DNA from: Streptomyces sp. NBC_00341
GTDB taxonomy: Bacteria > Actinomycetota > Actinomycetes > Streptomycetales > Streptomycetaceae
Reading direction: 5' to 3'
DNA: 64,000 nt
Assembly: GCF_041435055.1 (NCBI RefSeq)
Contig: NZ_CP108002.1
Location: forward strand, 868,001-932,000
Positions 26,746-34,887 of the stretch are shown here, piece after piece. The first letter of the stretch is position 1. Each line of letters begins with the position of its first letter. Position numbers and translations under genes: made by a program. The notes under the pieces were generated by a model. That model saw nothing but the letters and a program-made list of their open reading frames with translations, had not been told where the DNA came from and made no database searches.

Positions 26746-27735
26746 ATGCCCGCTGCCCCCAACCGCCGCCTGGTGGCGGTCGTTCTCCTGATCCCCTTCG
26801 TGGTGGCCCTGGTCCTCTGGGCCTTCGCCTGGCCCGCCGCCCGGATGGCCCCGCGCGATCTGCCCGTCGGTGTCGTCGGCTCGGGACCGGCCGCAGATCA
26901 GCTCCAGGAGCGACTGGAGGCGCGGGACGGCGCCTTCGAGATCCACCGGTACGACTCCGGAACCGCCGCCCGCACCGCGATCGAGCACCGGACCGTATAC
27001 GGGGCGGTCGCGGTCACCGCACAGGGCCCCGAACTGCTGACCGCGTCCGCGGCGAGCCCGGTGGTGGCCCAGCTGCTGCACGACGCGGTCGCCGCCCAGG
27101 CCCCGGACGGCACGGCGGTCCCGGTCACGGATGTGGTGGCGGCCCCGGCCGCGGATCCGCGCGGCAGCGTCCTCGGGTCGAGCATCCTGCCCCTGGCCAT
27201 CGCGGGCGTCGCCACGGGGGCCGCGGTGACCATGCTGGGCCTGCGGGGCGGCCGGGCGGCCGCGGCACTGCTCGGGGTCGCCGCGCTGGTGGGGATGGTG
27301 GCCGCCGCGCTCACGGACAGCTGGCTCGGCGTGCTGACCGGCGACTGGTGGAGCGAGGCGGGCGCGTTCGGGCTCACCGTGCTGGCGATCGGCGCCACGG
27401 TGGCGGGGCTCGCCGCGCTGGTCGGCACGGCGGGCGTCGGACTGGGGTCGCTGGTGATGGTGCTGGTGGGCAACCCCTTCTCCGGGGTCACCAGCGCACC
27501 CGAACTGCTCCCCCGGCCGATCGGCGCGATCGGCCAGTGGCTGCCGCCGGGCGCGGGCGGATCACTGCTGCGGTCCGTCGCGTTCTTCGACGGCAACGCG
27601 GTGGGCCTGCCGCTCCTGGCCCTCAGCCTGTGGGCCGTACTGGGGCTGACCGCGGTCCTCGTGGGCGCCCGCCGCAGGGCCGGTACCGCGGAGCCCGCCG
27701 CCGTGCCCGAGCGTCAGCCCGCGCCGGCCGGCTGA
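26746..27735 (+). CDS. ABC-2-type membrane protein (YhgE/Pip-like permease)
   Basis: 329-residue membrane protein. A first transmembrane helix (VAVVLLIPFVVALVLWAFAWP) is followed by an extracytoplasmic domain of about 120 residues (PVGVVGSGPAADQLQERLE...). Then come about five C-terminal helices with the ABC-2 permease-like motif GNPFSGVTSAPELLPRPIGAIGQWLPPGAGGSLLRSVAFF. No ATPase is encoded alongside, so it may use a distant one or act alone, as YhgE-type proteins do. Divergence from a TetR regulator suggests inducible efflux or stress function. It ends before a strong terminator. Confidence 0.75.
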   Translation: MPAAPNRRLVAVVLLIPFVVALVLWAFAWPAARMAPRDLPVGVVGSGPAADQLQERLEARDGAFEIHRYDSGTAARTAIEHRTVYGAVAVTAQGPELLTASAASPVVAQLLHDAVAAQAPDGTAVPVTDVVAAPAADPRGSVLGSSILPLAIAGVATGAAVTMLGLRGGRAAAALLGVAALVGMVAAALTDSWLGVLTGDWWSEAGAFGLTVLAIGATVAGLAALVGTAGVGLGSLVMVLVGNPFSGVTSAPELLPRPIGAIGQWLPPGAGGSLLRSVAFFDGNAVGLPLLALSLWAVLGLTAVLVGARRRAGTAEPAAVPERQPAPAG

Positions 27736-27750
27736 CACACCCCGCGCGAT

Positions 27751-27791
27751 GCCGTGCGCCCCCTGCCCTCCACGGGCCGGGGGCGCACGGC
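27751..27791. terminator. hairpin between convergent membrane protein and antitoxin genes
   Basis: GCCGTGCGCCCCC (27751-27763) pairs perfectly with GGGGGCGCACGGC (27779-27791) with a 15-nt loop. It starts 16 bp after the permease stop and 10 bp before the end of the convergent antitoxin gene, so it can serve both strands. Confidence 0.8.
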
Positions 27792-27800
27792 ACTTCCGTA

Positions 27801-28085
27801 TCAGCGCCCGGGGTCGTGCTGCCCCCGGTGCTCCGCCGCGATCCCGAACCGGCTTCGTTCGCCGGAAGCGGAAGAGGAGGAGTGGATCGAGGAGACCGAA
27901 CTGATCACCTGCTCCTGCTCCGCCGTCTCCTCACCCTCAAGTCTCTCCAGGTCAGCGGCCGACACCAGGGCCACGAGCGGCTTGCCGTGCCGCGTCACGA
28001 CCACTCGCTCACCGCCATAGACGACGCGGTTGATCAGCTCGGCGAGCTCAGCTCGGGCTTGCGTCACCGGAATCTCATAGGCCAT
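27801..28085 (-). CDS. orphan Phd/YefM family antitoxin
   Basis: 94 residues. The N-terminal part is a textbook Phd/YefM DNA-binding fold: MAYEIPVTQARAELAELINRV, then GERVVVTRHGKPLVALVSAADLERLE. The C-terminal tail is longer than usual, acidic then Ser-rich (EETAEQEQVISSVSSIHSSSSASGE). No toxin gene follows on the same strand; the next gene is a convergent permease. It is divergent from a clpP-like gene 99 bp away. It may work as a stand-alone repressor, with TGTAC repeats in the shared promoter as operator. The start at 28085 gives the conserved N-terminus. Confidence 0.85.
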   Translation of the reverse strand: MAYEIPVTQARAELAELINRVVYGGERVVVTRHGKPLVALVSAADLERLEGEETAEQEQVISSVSSIHSSSSASGERSRFGIAAEHRGQHDPGR

Positions 28086-28103
28086 GCTCCACATCGTAAC
28101 TTC

Positions 28104-28118
28104 TGTACGTCCTGTACA
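28104..28118. promoter_or_regulatory. TGTAC repeats, likely Phd-type operator
   Basis: TGTAC (28104-28108) and TGTACA (28113-28118) are repeated with a 9-bp period, and each half is itself near-palindromic (GTAC). They lie 19 bp upstream of the Phd/YefM start and in the shared promoter of the divergent clpP-like gene, with an A/T-rich tract (attttttac) next to them. Phd/YefM proteins bind short palindromic GTAC-centred sites, so autoregulation is a reasonable inference. Confidence 0.5.
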
Positions 28119-28183
28119 TTTTTTACGGAAGCGTGCGCGGCGCCCCCATGGGCCCCGCACGCCCGGAGGAGAGGTCCCGCGCC

Positions 28184-28816
28184 ATGCACCGCCCCGCCGC
28201 CCGATACGTACTGCCCGAGTTCACCGAGCGCACGTCCCAGGGGACCCGCACGCTCGATCCGTACTCCAAGCTGCTGGCCGAACGGGTCATCTTCCTGGGC
28301 ACCCCGGTCGACGACACCGCCGCCACCGATCTGGTCGCACAGTTCATGTACCTGGAGCACGACGCACCCGACCGGCCCATCCAGCTCTACATCAACTCCC
28401 CCGGCGGCTCGTTCGGGGCCATGACGGCGGTGTACGACACGATGGCCTTCCTGGCCTGCGAGGTGGAGACCTTCTGCCTCGGCCAGGCGGGCGCCGGCGC
28501 GGCCGTACTGCTGGCCGCCGGAGCACCCGGCCGACGGCACGCGCTGCCCGGCGCACGGGTCGTGATGCAGCAGCCCGAACTCTCCGAGCCGGTGCAGGGG
28601 CAGCCGTCCGACCTGGAGATCGAGGCGCGGGAACTGGCCAGGATGCGGGAGACGCTGACGGGCATGCTGGCCCGTCACACCGGCCGCTCCGCCGAGCAGA
28701 TCAGCGACGACACCGAGCGCGACCTCATTCTCGACGCCGAGGGCGCCAGGGCCTACGGGCTGATCGACCACATCGTGCAGAACCGCGGGCCCGCGCTACC
28801 GCCCGCCGCGAGGTGA
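28184..28816 (+). CDS. ClpP-like protein lacking catalytic Ser and His
   Basis: 210 residues with the full ClpP fold signature: [64 protein letters not shown] and YGLIDHIV. The nucleophile motif, normally GQAAS, reads GQAGA at residues 100-104, so the catalytic Ser is Ala104. The catalytic His, normally in (L)HQP, is Gln129 (VVMQQP). The Asp of the triad (Asp180) remains. The protein is therefore almost certainly proteolytically inactive and may be a ClpR-like structural or regulatory ring subunit. A strong ribosome site (ggaggagagg) precedes the ATG at 28184. It forms a unit with a 102-aa helical protein 7 bp downstream and is divergent from a Phd/YefM antitoxin. Confidence 0.88.
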   Translation: MHRPAARYVLPEFTERTSQGTRTLDPYSKLLAERVIFLGTPVDDTAATDLVAQFMYLEHDAPDRPIQLYINSPGGSFGAMTAVYDTMAFLACEVETFCLGQAGAGAAVLLAAGAPGRRHALPGARVVMQQPELSEPVQGQPSDLEIEARELARMRETLTGMLARHTGRSAEQISDDTERDLILDAEGARAYGLIDHIVQNRGPALPPAAR

Positions 28817-28823
28817 ACCCGCG

Positions 28824-29132
28824 ATGCGGCCACCCGAGTTCCCGCCGCTGCCCGCCCTGACCCGCGCGGAGGGCGAGTTCATCGACCGGTATCTGGAAGT
28901 CGTCGACCAGCTGGGCCGGATCAACCCGGCCCGCGCCGACGACACCTACGGGGCCCTGCGCGCCGCGCAGGCGCTCGCCTCGCACGCCGCGGCGCTGCGG
29001 GACGCGCTCGCGTTGATGCACGAGCGGGGTGAAAGGCGGATCCACTCCGCCACGTTGACTCGGGCGTTACGGGTGCTGGACGGTGAGCGCCGCGCCGGGC
29101 GGCTCACCGTGCCACCCGCCCCGCCGAGTTGA
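28824..29132 (+). CDS. hypothetical helical protein (102 aa)
   Basis: No family recognised. Begins 7 bp after the ClpP-like stop on the same strand, so it is cotranscribed and probably coupled. The sequence predicts an all-helical fold: AEGEFIDRYLEVVDQLGRI, then DTYGALRAAQALASHAAALRDALALMHERGERR. It contains no cysteine, signal or membrane segment and ends in a Pro-rich tail. Strong third-position G/C bias supports coding. It may be a partner or adaptor of the inactive ClpP-like subunit. Confidence 0.7.
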   Translation: MRPPEFPPLPALTRAEGEFIDRYLEVVDQLGRINPARADDTYGALRAAQALASHAAALRDALALMHERGERRIHSATLTRALRVLDGERRAGRLTVPPAPPS

Positions 29133-29458
29133 TCAACTCCCTTGCGCCGACACGCCCGACGGGCGGACCGATTTATCTCGCTCGTTCGGCGTAGGTGTTA
29201 CCTCGCAGGAGGGACAGCCCAACTTGCGCTTTCGAGGTGGGCCATGGGTGAAATCTCCCGTTCCACCCCTGGTACGGCAGCGGAAGGAGAGGTGCCGCAA
29301 CTCCCCGTAAGGCCCCCTGTCCACCCGAACGGGTCAGTCGTGATGAGCCTCACATATCACCGTTTCACCTCGGAAATCCGGCGTTCGGTGAGTCAAGATC
29401 CCTGGGACGACAAGCCCCCGCCACCGCGGCGGGGCGGTCCGGGCGGACGCCGAGTCCT
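29133..29458. other. intergenic region and upstream leader before riboswitch
   Basis: This stretch carries the promoter and 5' leader of the NlpC/P60 gene. A frame opening at ATG 29244 and running into the riboswitch was considered and not accepted as a gene. No repeat or RNA gene was otherwise recognised. Confidence 0.4.
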
Positions 29459-29621
29459 GCCGCTGCCCGGATGCCTGGTCGACAGGAGTGGATCGGCAGG
29501 AGTGGAGGACCCGAGCACAACGGGCCGACCGGACCCCCGGTCGTCCCTCGGGGTGAAGCCGCCACGTGCGGCCGGGCGACTTCGCCAGCCCGAACCCGAC
29601 AGGTCATCCTTCACAGGCGGC
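29459..29621 (+). promoter_or_regulatory. c-di-AMP riboswitch (ydaO-yuaA type)
   Basis: The 3' half matches the conserved core of the ydaO-yuaA class: GGAGGACCC, then GGGGTGAAGCC, then a GCCGGGCGACTTCGCCAGCC hairpin, CCCGAACCCGACAGG and CACAGGCGG. The closing stem P1 can form between GCCGC (29459-29463) and GCGGC (29617-29621). It ends 16 nt before the ATG of a secreted NlpC/P60 hydrolase, the usual target of this class in streptomycetes. High cyclic di-AMP is expected to turn expression off. The 5' boundary is approximate. Confidence 0.85.
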
Positions 29622-29637
29622 TGACGAAGGGTTGCGC

Positions 29638-30111
29638 ATGACTGCGCAGGTTCATGTCCCGTCTCTCCTCACCCGGGCCACGACGGCCTCGGTTCTGACT
29701 CTCGCCGCCGTCGGCGGCACGCTGTTCGTCCCCGGCGCCGTGACCGACGCCCAGGCCGCGACTCATTCGATGAAGGCGCTCAACATCGCCGCGTCGAAGA
29801 AGGGATCGCCGTACCGGTGGGGCGCCACCGGCCCCAGCCGTTTCGACTGTTCGGGTCTGACGCTCTATTCGTTCAAGAAGGCGGGCAAGAAGCTCCCGCG
29901 CACGGCCCAGCAGCAGTACAACAAGACCCGCCACATCTCGGCCTCGAAGCGGCAGCGTGGCGATCTGGTCTTCTTCCACTCCGGCCGCAGCGTCTTCCAC
30001 GTGGGCATCTACGCGGGCAGCGGCAAGATCTGGCACTCGCCGAAGACCGGTGCCGTGGTGCGGCTGGAGAAGATCTGGACGAAGAGCGTCTACTACGGCC
30101 GGGTCAGCTGA
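29638..30111 (+). CDS. secreted NlpC/P60 family peptidoglycan hydrolase
   Basis: 157 residues. Signal peptide of about 41 residues (hydrophobic TTASVLTLAAVGGTLFVPGA, cleavage near AQA-A) followed by a single NlpC/P60 domain cleaving stem-peptide bonds. The catalytic Cys is in RFDCSGLTLYSF (Cys71), the His in SVFHVGIYAG and the third polar residue is likely His in KIWHSP. No extra wall-binding domain. The upstream ydaO-type riboswitch links its expression to c-di-AMP and thus to osmotic state and spore or hyphal wall remodelling. Confidence 0.92.
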   Translation: MTAQVHVPSLLTRATTASVLTLAAVGGTLFVPGAVTDAQAATHSMKALNIAASKKGSPYRWGATGPSRFDCSGLTLYSFKKAGKKLPRTAQQQYNKTRHISASKRQRGDLVFFHSGRSVFHVGIYAGSGKIWHSPKTGAVVRLEKIWTKSVYYGRVS

Positions 30112-30147
30112 CGCCACCCCGCTCCGGACGCGCACCCCGACCCCGCA

Positions 30148-30801
30148 TCAGTGCAGCAGGGTACCGGTCACCAGCACCGCGCCCAGCACGGTGAGTGCCG
30201 CGCCGCTGCCGCCCTCGATCGCGCGGGCGGTGCGCGGCCGACGCAGCCACCGGCCCAGCCGGTCCACCAGGAGCGCCACGGCCGGGAACCAGATCAGTGC
30301 GAGCAGCACGACGATCGCGGCGAGCAGCAGCGTCCGGGGCAGCGGGGCGGCCCCGGCCGGGACGAACTGCGGAAGAAGGCTGAGGAAGAGCACCGGCGCC
30401 TTGGGGTTCAGCGCGTTGGTCAGGAAGCCCTGGCGCAGTGCGCGCCGGGTCCCGTTCGTGGCGTGCGCGCCACCGTCCTGGCCGGCCGCGGCTTCGGCGG
30501 CCCCCGACTGGCCGGGGCGGCGCCGGGCCGCACGCAGCGCGCTGATGCCCAGGTAGAGCACGTACGCCCCGCCCAGGAGCTGGACCGTGCGGAACAGCAC
30601 CGGCACCGCCACCAGCACGGCGGCCAGCCCCGCGACGGCGAGCGCGGTGTGTACGAGCAGGCCCCCGGCCACGCCGAGCGCGGTCGCCACCCCCGCGGAC
30701 CGCGAGGCGAGAGCGTTGCGTACGACGACGGTGAAGTCCGCTCCGGGGAGCGCGACCATGACGGCGGCGACTCCGAGGAAGGCGGTCAGTTGGGCGTCCA
30801 T
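30148..30801 (-). CDS. LysE family amino-acid exporter
   Basis: 217-residue translocator of the LysE/RhtB family with about six hydrophobic helices. The signature ALPGADFTVVVRNALASRSAGVATALGVAGG lies at the N-terminus and QGFLTNALNPKAPVLFLSLLPQFV in the middle. The start at 30801 (MDAQLTAFLGVAAVMVALPG) is the usual N-terminus. It is divergent from a LysR regulator 72 bp away, the classical exporter/activator arrangement (lysE-lysG). The exported amino acid is not known. Confidence 0.88.
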   Translation of the reverse strand: MDAQLTAFLGVAAVMVALPGADFTVVVRNALASRSAGVATALGVAGGLLVHTALAVAGLAAVLVAVPVLFRTVQLLGGAYVLYLGISALRAARRRPGQSGAAEAAAGQDGGAHATNGTRRALRQGFLTNALNPKAPVLFLSLLPQFVPAGAAPLPRTLLLAAIVVLLALIWFPAVALLVDRLGRWLRRPRTARAIEGGSGAALTVLGAVLVTGTLLH

Positions 30802-30873
30802 GGCTCCACCCTGGACCCGAACGGCCTTTAGCATGTACTTGCAATCTTGTGGGTCTGCCAAAAGGAATGCTTA

Positions 30874-31791
30874 ATGTACGACCCGACACGGCTGGCGGCG
30901 TTGGTGGCGGTCGCGGAGGCCGGTTCGATCACCCGGGCCGCCGCACGGCTGGGCTATACCGCTCCCGCGCTCTCCCAGCAGCTCGCCAAGCTGGAGCGGG
31001 AGGCCGGCGCCGCGCTGCTGGTCCGGCACCACCGGGGCGCCCGGCTCACCGCCGCGGGCGAGCTGCTCGCGGGCCGGGCCCGGCGGGTGCTGGACGAGAT
31101 GGACCAGGCGCGCCACGAGCTGGCCCGGCTGGCCGGGCTCTCCGGCGGGCGGCTGCGGGTCGGCACCTTCACCACGGCCGGCATCCATCTGCTGCCTCCG
31201 GTGCTGAGCGCCTTCCGCCGGGCGCATCCGGATGTGGAGCTGGTCGTCACGGATTACGAGCCGCCCGGCGGGGTGGCGGCCGTGGCCTCCGGCGAGGTCG
31301 ACCTCGCGCTGACGCACGCGTACGAGCCGGCCGCCACGGCGCCGCTCCCCTCGGGCGTCAGCGCCGAGCCCCTGCTGGTCGAGGAGCTGGTACTGATCAC
31401 CGCCGTCGGTCAGGTGCTGGCCGACGGCAGCGGGCGGCTGCCGGTGACGGACCTCGCTGGCCGGCCGCTGATCAGCAGCGCGCCCACGCATCCGCCGCGG
31501 CGCGGGGTGGAGAACGCGCTGGCCGAGGCGGGCGCCCTGCCCGCGGTGGTCTGCGAGTCGCCCGGCTACGCACTGGTGTGCGCCCTGGTCAGCGCGGGCA
31601 TCGGGATCGCGGTGGTGCCCGAGATGGTCGCGGCGATGTCACCGACGCCGCTTTCGGTGCGGAGGCTGGAGCCGGCCGCGTTCCGGCGGACCATCTCCGT
31701 GGTGCACCGCGGTGACCGGTCGAGCGCCGCCGCGGCGACCCTGCGGGCCCTGCTGCGCAGCGGATTCAGCCGGTCCGCCGCGCCGCAGTGA
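30874..31791 (+). CDS. LysR family transcriptional regulator
   Basis: 305 residues with an N-terminal winged HTH (MYDPTRLAALVAVAEAGSITRAAARLGYTAPALSQQLAKLE) and a periplasmic-binding-like effector domain. The ATG at 30874 follows aaagga. It diverges from the lysE-like exporter gene, which it probably activates when the exported amino acid accumulates. The 72-bp gap contains TTGCAATC and TGCCAA half-sites that could form a T-N11-A box, a weak match. Confidence 0.88.
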   Translation: MYDPTRLAALVAVAEAGSITRAAARLGYTAPALSQQLAKLEREAGAALLVRHHRGARLTAAGELLAGRARRVLDEMDQARHELARLAGLSGGRLRVGTFTTAGIHLLPPVLSAFRRAHPDVELVVTDYEPPGGVAAVASGEVDLALTHAYEPAATAPLPSGVSAEPLLVEELVLITAVGQVLADGSGRLPVTDLAGRPLISSAPTHPPRRGVENALAEAGALPAVVCESPGYALVCALVSAGIGIAVVPEMVAAMSPTPLSVRRLEPAAFRRTISVVHRGDRSSAAAATLRALLRSGFSRSAAPQ

Positions 31792-31810
31792 CCGCGGGGC
31801 CCGCGTGCGG

Positions 31811-32242
31811 TCAGCTCTGGACGGGGACGCTCCAGGGGAGCGCGATCCAGACGGTCTTACCGCCCTCTGCGGTCGGTGTGACGGTCAGCCGGCCACCGTA
31901 CTCCTTGGCCAGCGAGCGGATGATCACCATGCCGCGTCCGTTGTCCTGCTGGACGGCGGCGGGCAGCCGCTGGGGCCAGCGCGGGTGACTGTCCGTCACC
32001 CCGAGGTGCAGCTGTTCCTCGCGCTCCAGACGGAGGTCCACGGTGAAGGTGGGCGACTGGCCGAACGTGTGCTGGACGGCGTTGGTGGTGAGCTCGGAGA
32101 CGATGAGCCGGACGGTGTCGGCGGCTTCGCTCCCGTCCGGCAGTCCCCATTCGGCCAAAACCCGGGCCACGTACCTGCGGGCCGCGGAGACCGAAACCGG
32201 CTCGCTCGGCAGCGTGACGCTCGCCTCTTGATGGTCCGCCAT
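31811..32242 (-). CDS. ATP-binding protein, HATPase_c_2 anti-sigma-like
   Basis: 143-residue GHKL-fold protein. The N box is LIVSELTTNAVQH and the G1 box VQQDNGRGMVIIRSLAKEYGG, so ATP binding is retained. It lacks sensor and phosphoacceptor domains, like SpoIIAB/RsbW-type kinases and the small ATPases that accompany XRE-DUF5753/DUF397 loci in streptomycetes. It diverges from the XRE gene of such a pair. The ATG at 32242 gives MADHQEASVTLPSEPVSVSAARRYVARVL, typical for this group. Probably a developmental or signalling partner. Confidence 0.85.
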   Translation of the reverse strand: MADHQEASVTLPSEPVSVSAARRYVARVLAEWGLPDGSEAADTVRLIVSELTTNAVQHTFGQSPTFTVDLRLEREEQLHLGVTDSHPRWPQRLPAAVQQDNGRGMVIIRSLAKEYGGRLTVTPTAEGGKTVWIALPWSVPVQS

Positions 32243-32345
32243 GGCCGGCCGCCCCTTTCCCGCCCGGAACCGACCCGCGATCGGTCCGTGCTGTGCTTCG
32301 CGCCAGATTGCCATTGATGCTGCCCTCTGTGACGGCGATCCACCA

Positions 32346-32361
32346 AGATATGCATATATCT
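32346..32361. promoter_or_regulatory. A/T-rich near-palindrome in divergent promoter
   Basis: AGATATGCATATATCT is an imperfect palindrome in otherwise GC-rich sequence between the divergent ATPase and XRE genes. It may be an operator for the XRE protein or overlapping -10 elements. Evidence is composition and position only. Confidence 0.4.
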
Positions 32362-32461
32362 GTCGCTCAAAGCGGTGAACTCTTCGCTGGATACCGTGCG
32401 GGAGCGGCACACTGTCCGCTCGGCACGCAGTGGCCGGCAGGACTGGGAGGGGAGCCACCAC

Positions 32462-33322
32462 ATGCAGCACGGCCCCGCGGTGCGACGCCGCAAGCTCGGG
32501 GAGGAGTTGCGGAGTCTGCGCCACACATCCGGACTCACCAGCCGGGAGGCCGCGCAACTGCTCGGCTGGCACCAGTCGAAGGTGAGCCGGATCGAGACGG
32601 GTGTCAGCGGGGTGCGGCCGGCGGACGTCAGCCGGCTGCTGGACGCGTACGCCGTGGACGACCCTCAGTTGCGGGAGGTCCTGGAGGCACTCGCGGGCTC
32701 CGCGGGTGGGGGCGGCGCGGGCTGGTGGCACGCCTATCGCGGGCTCATCCCGCCCCAGTACCGCGACTTCATCAGTCTGGAGTCACAGGCGCGCACCGCC
32801 CGCACCCTGGAAACCTCGGTGGTGCCGGGCCTGTTGCAGACCGCCGACTACGCACGCGCGGTGACCCGGGCCTCGCTCGACGGACTGCCGGCCGGCCAGT
32901 TGGACTCGCTGGTCGAGGTGCGGCTGGCCCGGCAGGGGGTGCTCAGGAGCGATCCGCCGCTGAGGCTGAGCGCGGTGCTCGACGAGGCGGTGCTGAGGCG
33001 CGCGGTGGGCGGCCCGCGGGTCATGCGGGAGCAGCTGCGCCACCTCACCCGGCTGGCCCGGCTCCCGCATGTGAACCTCCAGTTGCTGCCCTTCTCGGTG
33101 GGCGGCTATGTCGGCCTCACCGGACCTTTCGTAATCTTCTCGTTTCCGAGCACTTCTGATCTGGATGTGGTCGTTCTTGACCACTTGACGAGTAGCCTCT
33201 ATCTGGAGCGGAAAGAAGACCTCGAGGCGTACAGCTCGGCCTTCCGCACTCTGCAGGCGCACGCGCTGTCGCCGGAGCACTCGTTGGACCTGATCGCCAC
33301 GATCGACCGCGGCGGTCAGTAA
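32462..33322 (+). CDS. XRE-family regulator with DUF5753
   Basis: 286 residues. The HTH_XRE domain occupies about 8-65 (LGEELRSLRHTSGLTSREAAQLLGWHQSKVSRIETG), followed by the actinobacterial DUF5753 domain (ETSVVPGLLQTADYARAV ... LPHVNLQLLPFSVGGYVG). Such proteins pair with small DUF397 proteins and regulate development and antibiotic production (WhiJ-like loci). The ATG at 32462 follows ggagg. A DUF397 gene follows 25 bp downstream and a GHKL ATPase diverges. Confidence 0.9.
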   Translation: MQHGPAVRRRKLGEELRSLRHTSGLTSREAAQLLGWHQSKVSRIETGVSGVRPADVSRLLDAYAVDDPQLREVLEALAGSAGGGGAGWWHAYRGLIPPQYRDFISLESQARTARTLETSVVPGLLQTADYARAVTRASLDGLPAGQLDSLVEVRLARQGVLRSDPPLRLSAVLDEAVLRRAVGGPRVMREQLRHLTRLARLPHVNLQLLPFSVGGYVGLTGPFVIFSFPSTSDLDVVVLDHLTSSLYLERKEDLEAYSSAFRTLQAHALSPEHSLDLIATIDRGGQ

Positions 33323-33347
33323 CTACGGACTGCCCGAGGGGGGCGTC

Positions 33348-33554
33348 ATGTCGGATTGCCTCGCACAGCACGCGTTACGGTGGCGGCGCAGCAGCCGCAG
33401 CACGGGAATGAACAACTGCGTGGAAACCGCGCCGTTCGGCGGCAGACGGCTGGCCGTGCGCGACTCCAAGGATGTGTCCAGGCCACCGCTGCAGTTCTCG
33501 GCCGCGGCCTGGACCTCCTTCGTCGCCGGTCTGAGCCCCGGCCCGGTCCGCTGA
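33348..33554 (+). CDS. DUF397 domain protein
   Basis: 68 residues with the typical DUF397 pattern: LRWRRSSRSTGMNNCVETAPFGGRRLAVRDSKDVSRPPLQFSAAAWTSFV. These proteins act with the adjacent XRE-DUF5753 regulator, probably modulating its DNA binding. Ribosome site cgaggggg is 8 bp before the ATG. Third member of the regulatory trio with the divergent GHKL ATPase. Confidence 0.9.
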   Translation: MSDCLAQHALRWRRSSRSTGMNNCVETAPFGGRRLAVRDSKDVSRPPLQFSAAAWTSFVAGLSPGPVR

Positions 33555-33602
33555 CGCGACGCGGCGGACCGGTCGACGGCGCCGGACGACGCAGGTGTCG
33601 TC

Positions 33603-34745
33603 TCAGGCGCCCGGAGCGGTCCGCCGCACGATCGTGACCGCGGTCGCGATCTGCTCGTCCGTCAGATCGGCGCGTGCGGTCAGCCGCAGCCGGGAGATGC
33701 CGTCCGGTACCGAGGGTGGCCGGAAGCACCCCACCGCCATACCGGCCGCACGGCAGTCGGCCGCCCAGCGGACCGCCGCGTCGGCCGAGGGCGCCCGCAC
33801 CGAGACGACGGCCGCGTCCGGGCGTACGGCGGTCAGACCGGCCGCGGTCAACTGGTCGTACAGCGCGGTGGCGACCGTACGGGCCCGGCCGGCCCGTTCC
33901 GGTTCGCGGCGCAGCAGCCGCAGGCTGCCGAGTGCGGCGCCGGCGGCGGCCGGGGCGAGACCGGTGTCGAAGATGAACGTGCGGGCGGTGTTGACCAAGT
34001 GGTCGATGACGCGGGCGGGGCCGAGGACCGCGCCGCCCTGGCTGCCCAGCGACTTGGAGAGGGTCAGCGTGGCCACGACGCCCTCCGCGCCCGCCAGGCC
34101 CGCGGCCGCCGACGCACCGCGCCCGCCCTCTCCGAGAACCCCCAGACCGTGCGCGTCGTCGACGAGCAGCGCGGCGTCCTCGTCGCGGCAGGCCTCGGCC
34201 AGTGCGCCCAGCGGAGCGGCGTCGCCGTCGACGGAGAAGACCGAGTCGGTGACCGCCAACGCCCGGCCGTCGTGCGCGTGCAGGGTCTTGCGCACCGCGT
34301 CGGGGTCGGCGTGCGGCACGACGGCGGTCTCGGCCCGGGAGAGCCGGCAGCCGTCGACGATCGAGGCGTGGTTGCCCGCGTCCGACACGATCAGGGCGCC
34401 CCGTCCGGTGAGGGCGGTGAGGGCGGCGAGGTTGGCCGCGTAGCCCGAGGACAGGACGAGGGCCGCCTCGAAACCGCAGAAGTCGGCCAGTTCCTGTTCG
34501 AGCTCGGCGTGCAGCACGGTTGAACCGGTCACCAGGCGCGATCCGGTGGCCCCCGCACCCCAGCGGCGCGCGGCATCGGCCGCTGCCCCGGTCACCTCCG
34601 GGTGTCTGGTCAGCCCGAGGTAGTCGTTGCTGGCGAGGTCCAGCAGTTCCGGTTCCGCGGGCCGGGGACGGAGCGTCCGGACCAGTCCGGCGTCCGCACG
34701 GCGGCGGGCCTCGTCGTCTATCCAGTCGAACGGGGCGAAGGGCAT
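33603..34745 (-). CDS. bioF: 8-amino-7-oxononanoate synthase
   Basis: 380-residue PLP enzyme of biotin synthesis, condensing pimeloyl-ACP or -CoA with alanine to 8-amino-7-oxononanoate (KAPA). Seen: [15 protein letters not shown] at the N-terminus, [17 protein letters not shown] for PLP and the internal aldimine lysine in [12 protein letters not shown]. The ATG at 34745 gives [21 protein letters not shown]. Transcribed away from bioBAD across a shared promoter containing a 9-bp inverted repeat, so both arms are probably co-regulated by biotin. Confidence 0.92.
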   Translation of the reverse strand: MPFAPFDWIDDEARRRADAGLVRTLRPRPAEPELLDLASNDYLGLTRHPEVTGAAADAARRWGAGATGSRLVTGSTVLHAELEQELADFCGFEAALVLSSGYAANLAALTALTGRGALIVSDAGNHASIVDGCRLSRAETAVVPHADPDAVRKTLHAHDGRALAVTDSVFSVDGDAAPLGALAEACRDEDAALLVDDAHGLGVLGEGGRGASAAAGLAGAEGVVATLTLSKSLGSQGGAVLGPARVIDHLVNTARTFIFDTGLAPAAAGAALGSLRLLRREPERAGRARTVATALYDQLTAAGLTAVRPDAAVVSVRAPSADAAVRWAADCRAAGMAVGCFRPPSVPDGISRLRLTARADLTDEQIATAVTIVRRTAPGA

Positions 34746-34798
34746 GGGCAGTCCCTTTTGTAGGCAACTCACAGACCTTAACCGGGGGCGAAGCCGGA

Positions 34799-34824
34799 CA
34801 GGGTGTGGCCATGCACACACCCTG
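34799..34824. promoter_or_regulatory. inverted repeat in bioF-bioB divergent promoter
   Basis: CAGGGTGTG (34799-34807) and CACACCCTG (34816-34824) are perfect 9-bp inverted repeats with an 8-bp spacer, 54 bp from the bioF start and 63 bp from the bioB start. Placement suggests an operator for a biotin repressor acting on both divergent arms. It is not the TGAAC-N3-GTTCA type box of BioQ, and no regulator gene adjoins. Confidence 0.55.
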
Positions 34825-34887
34825 ATGCCTCTCTGTTGTCCGGTTCTTCCTTGGCTCGGAGGCGTGCCGTGCGTCAGGATCATCGCC

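Noticed and set aside
29244..29624. 126-codon frame running into the NlpC/P60 leader
   Set aside because: It overlaps the conserved riboswitch core and ends inside its P1 arm; the predicted sequence is Pro/Arg/Gly-rich without family.
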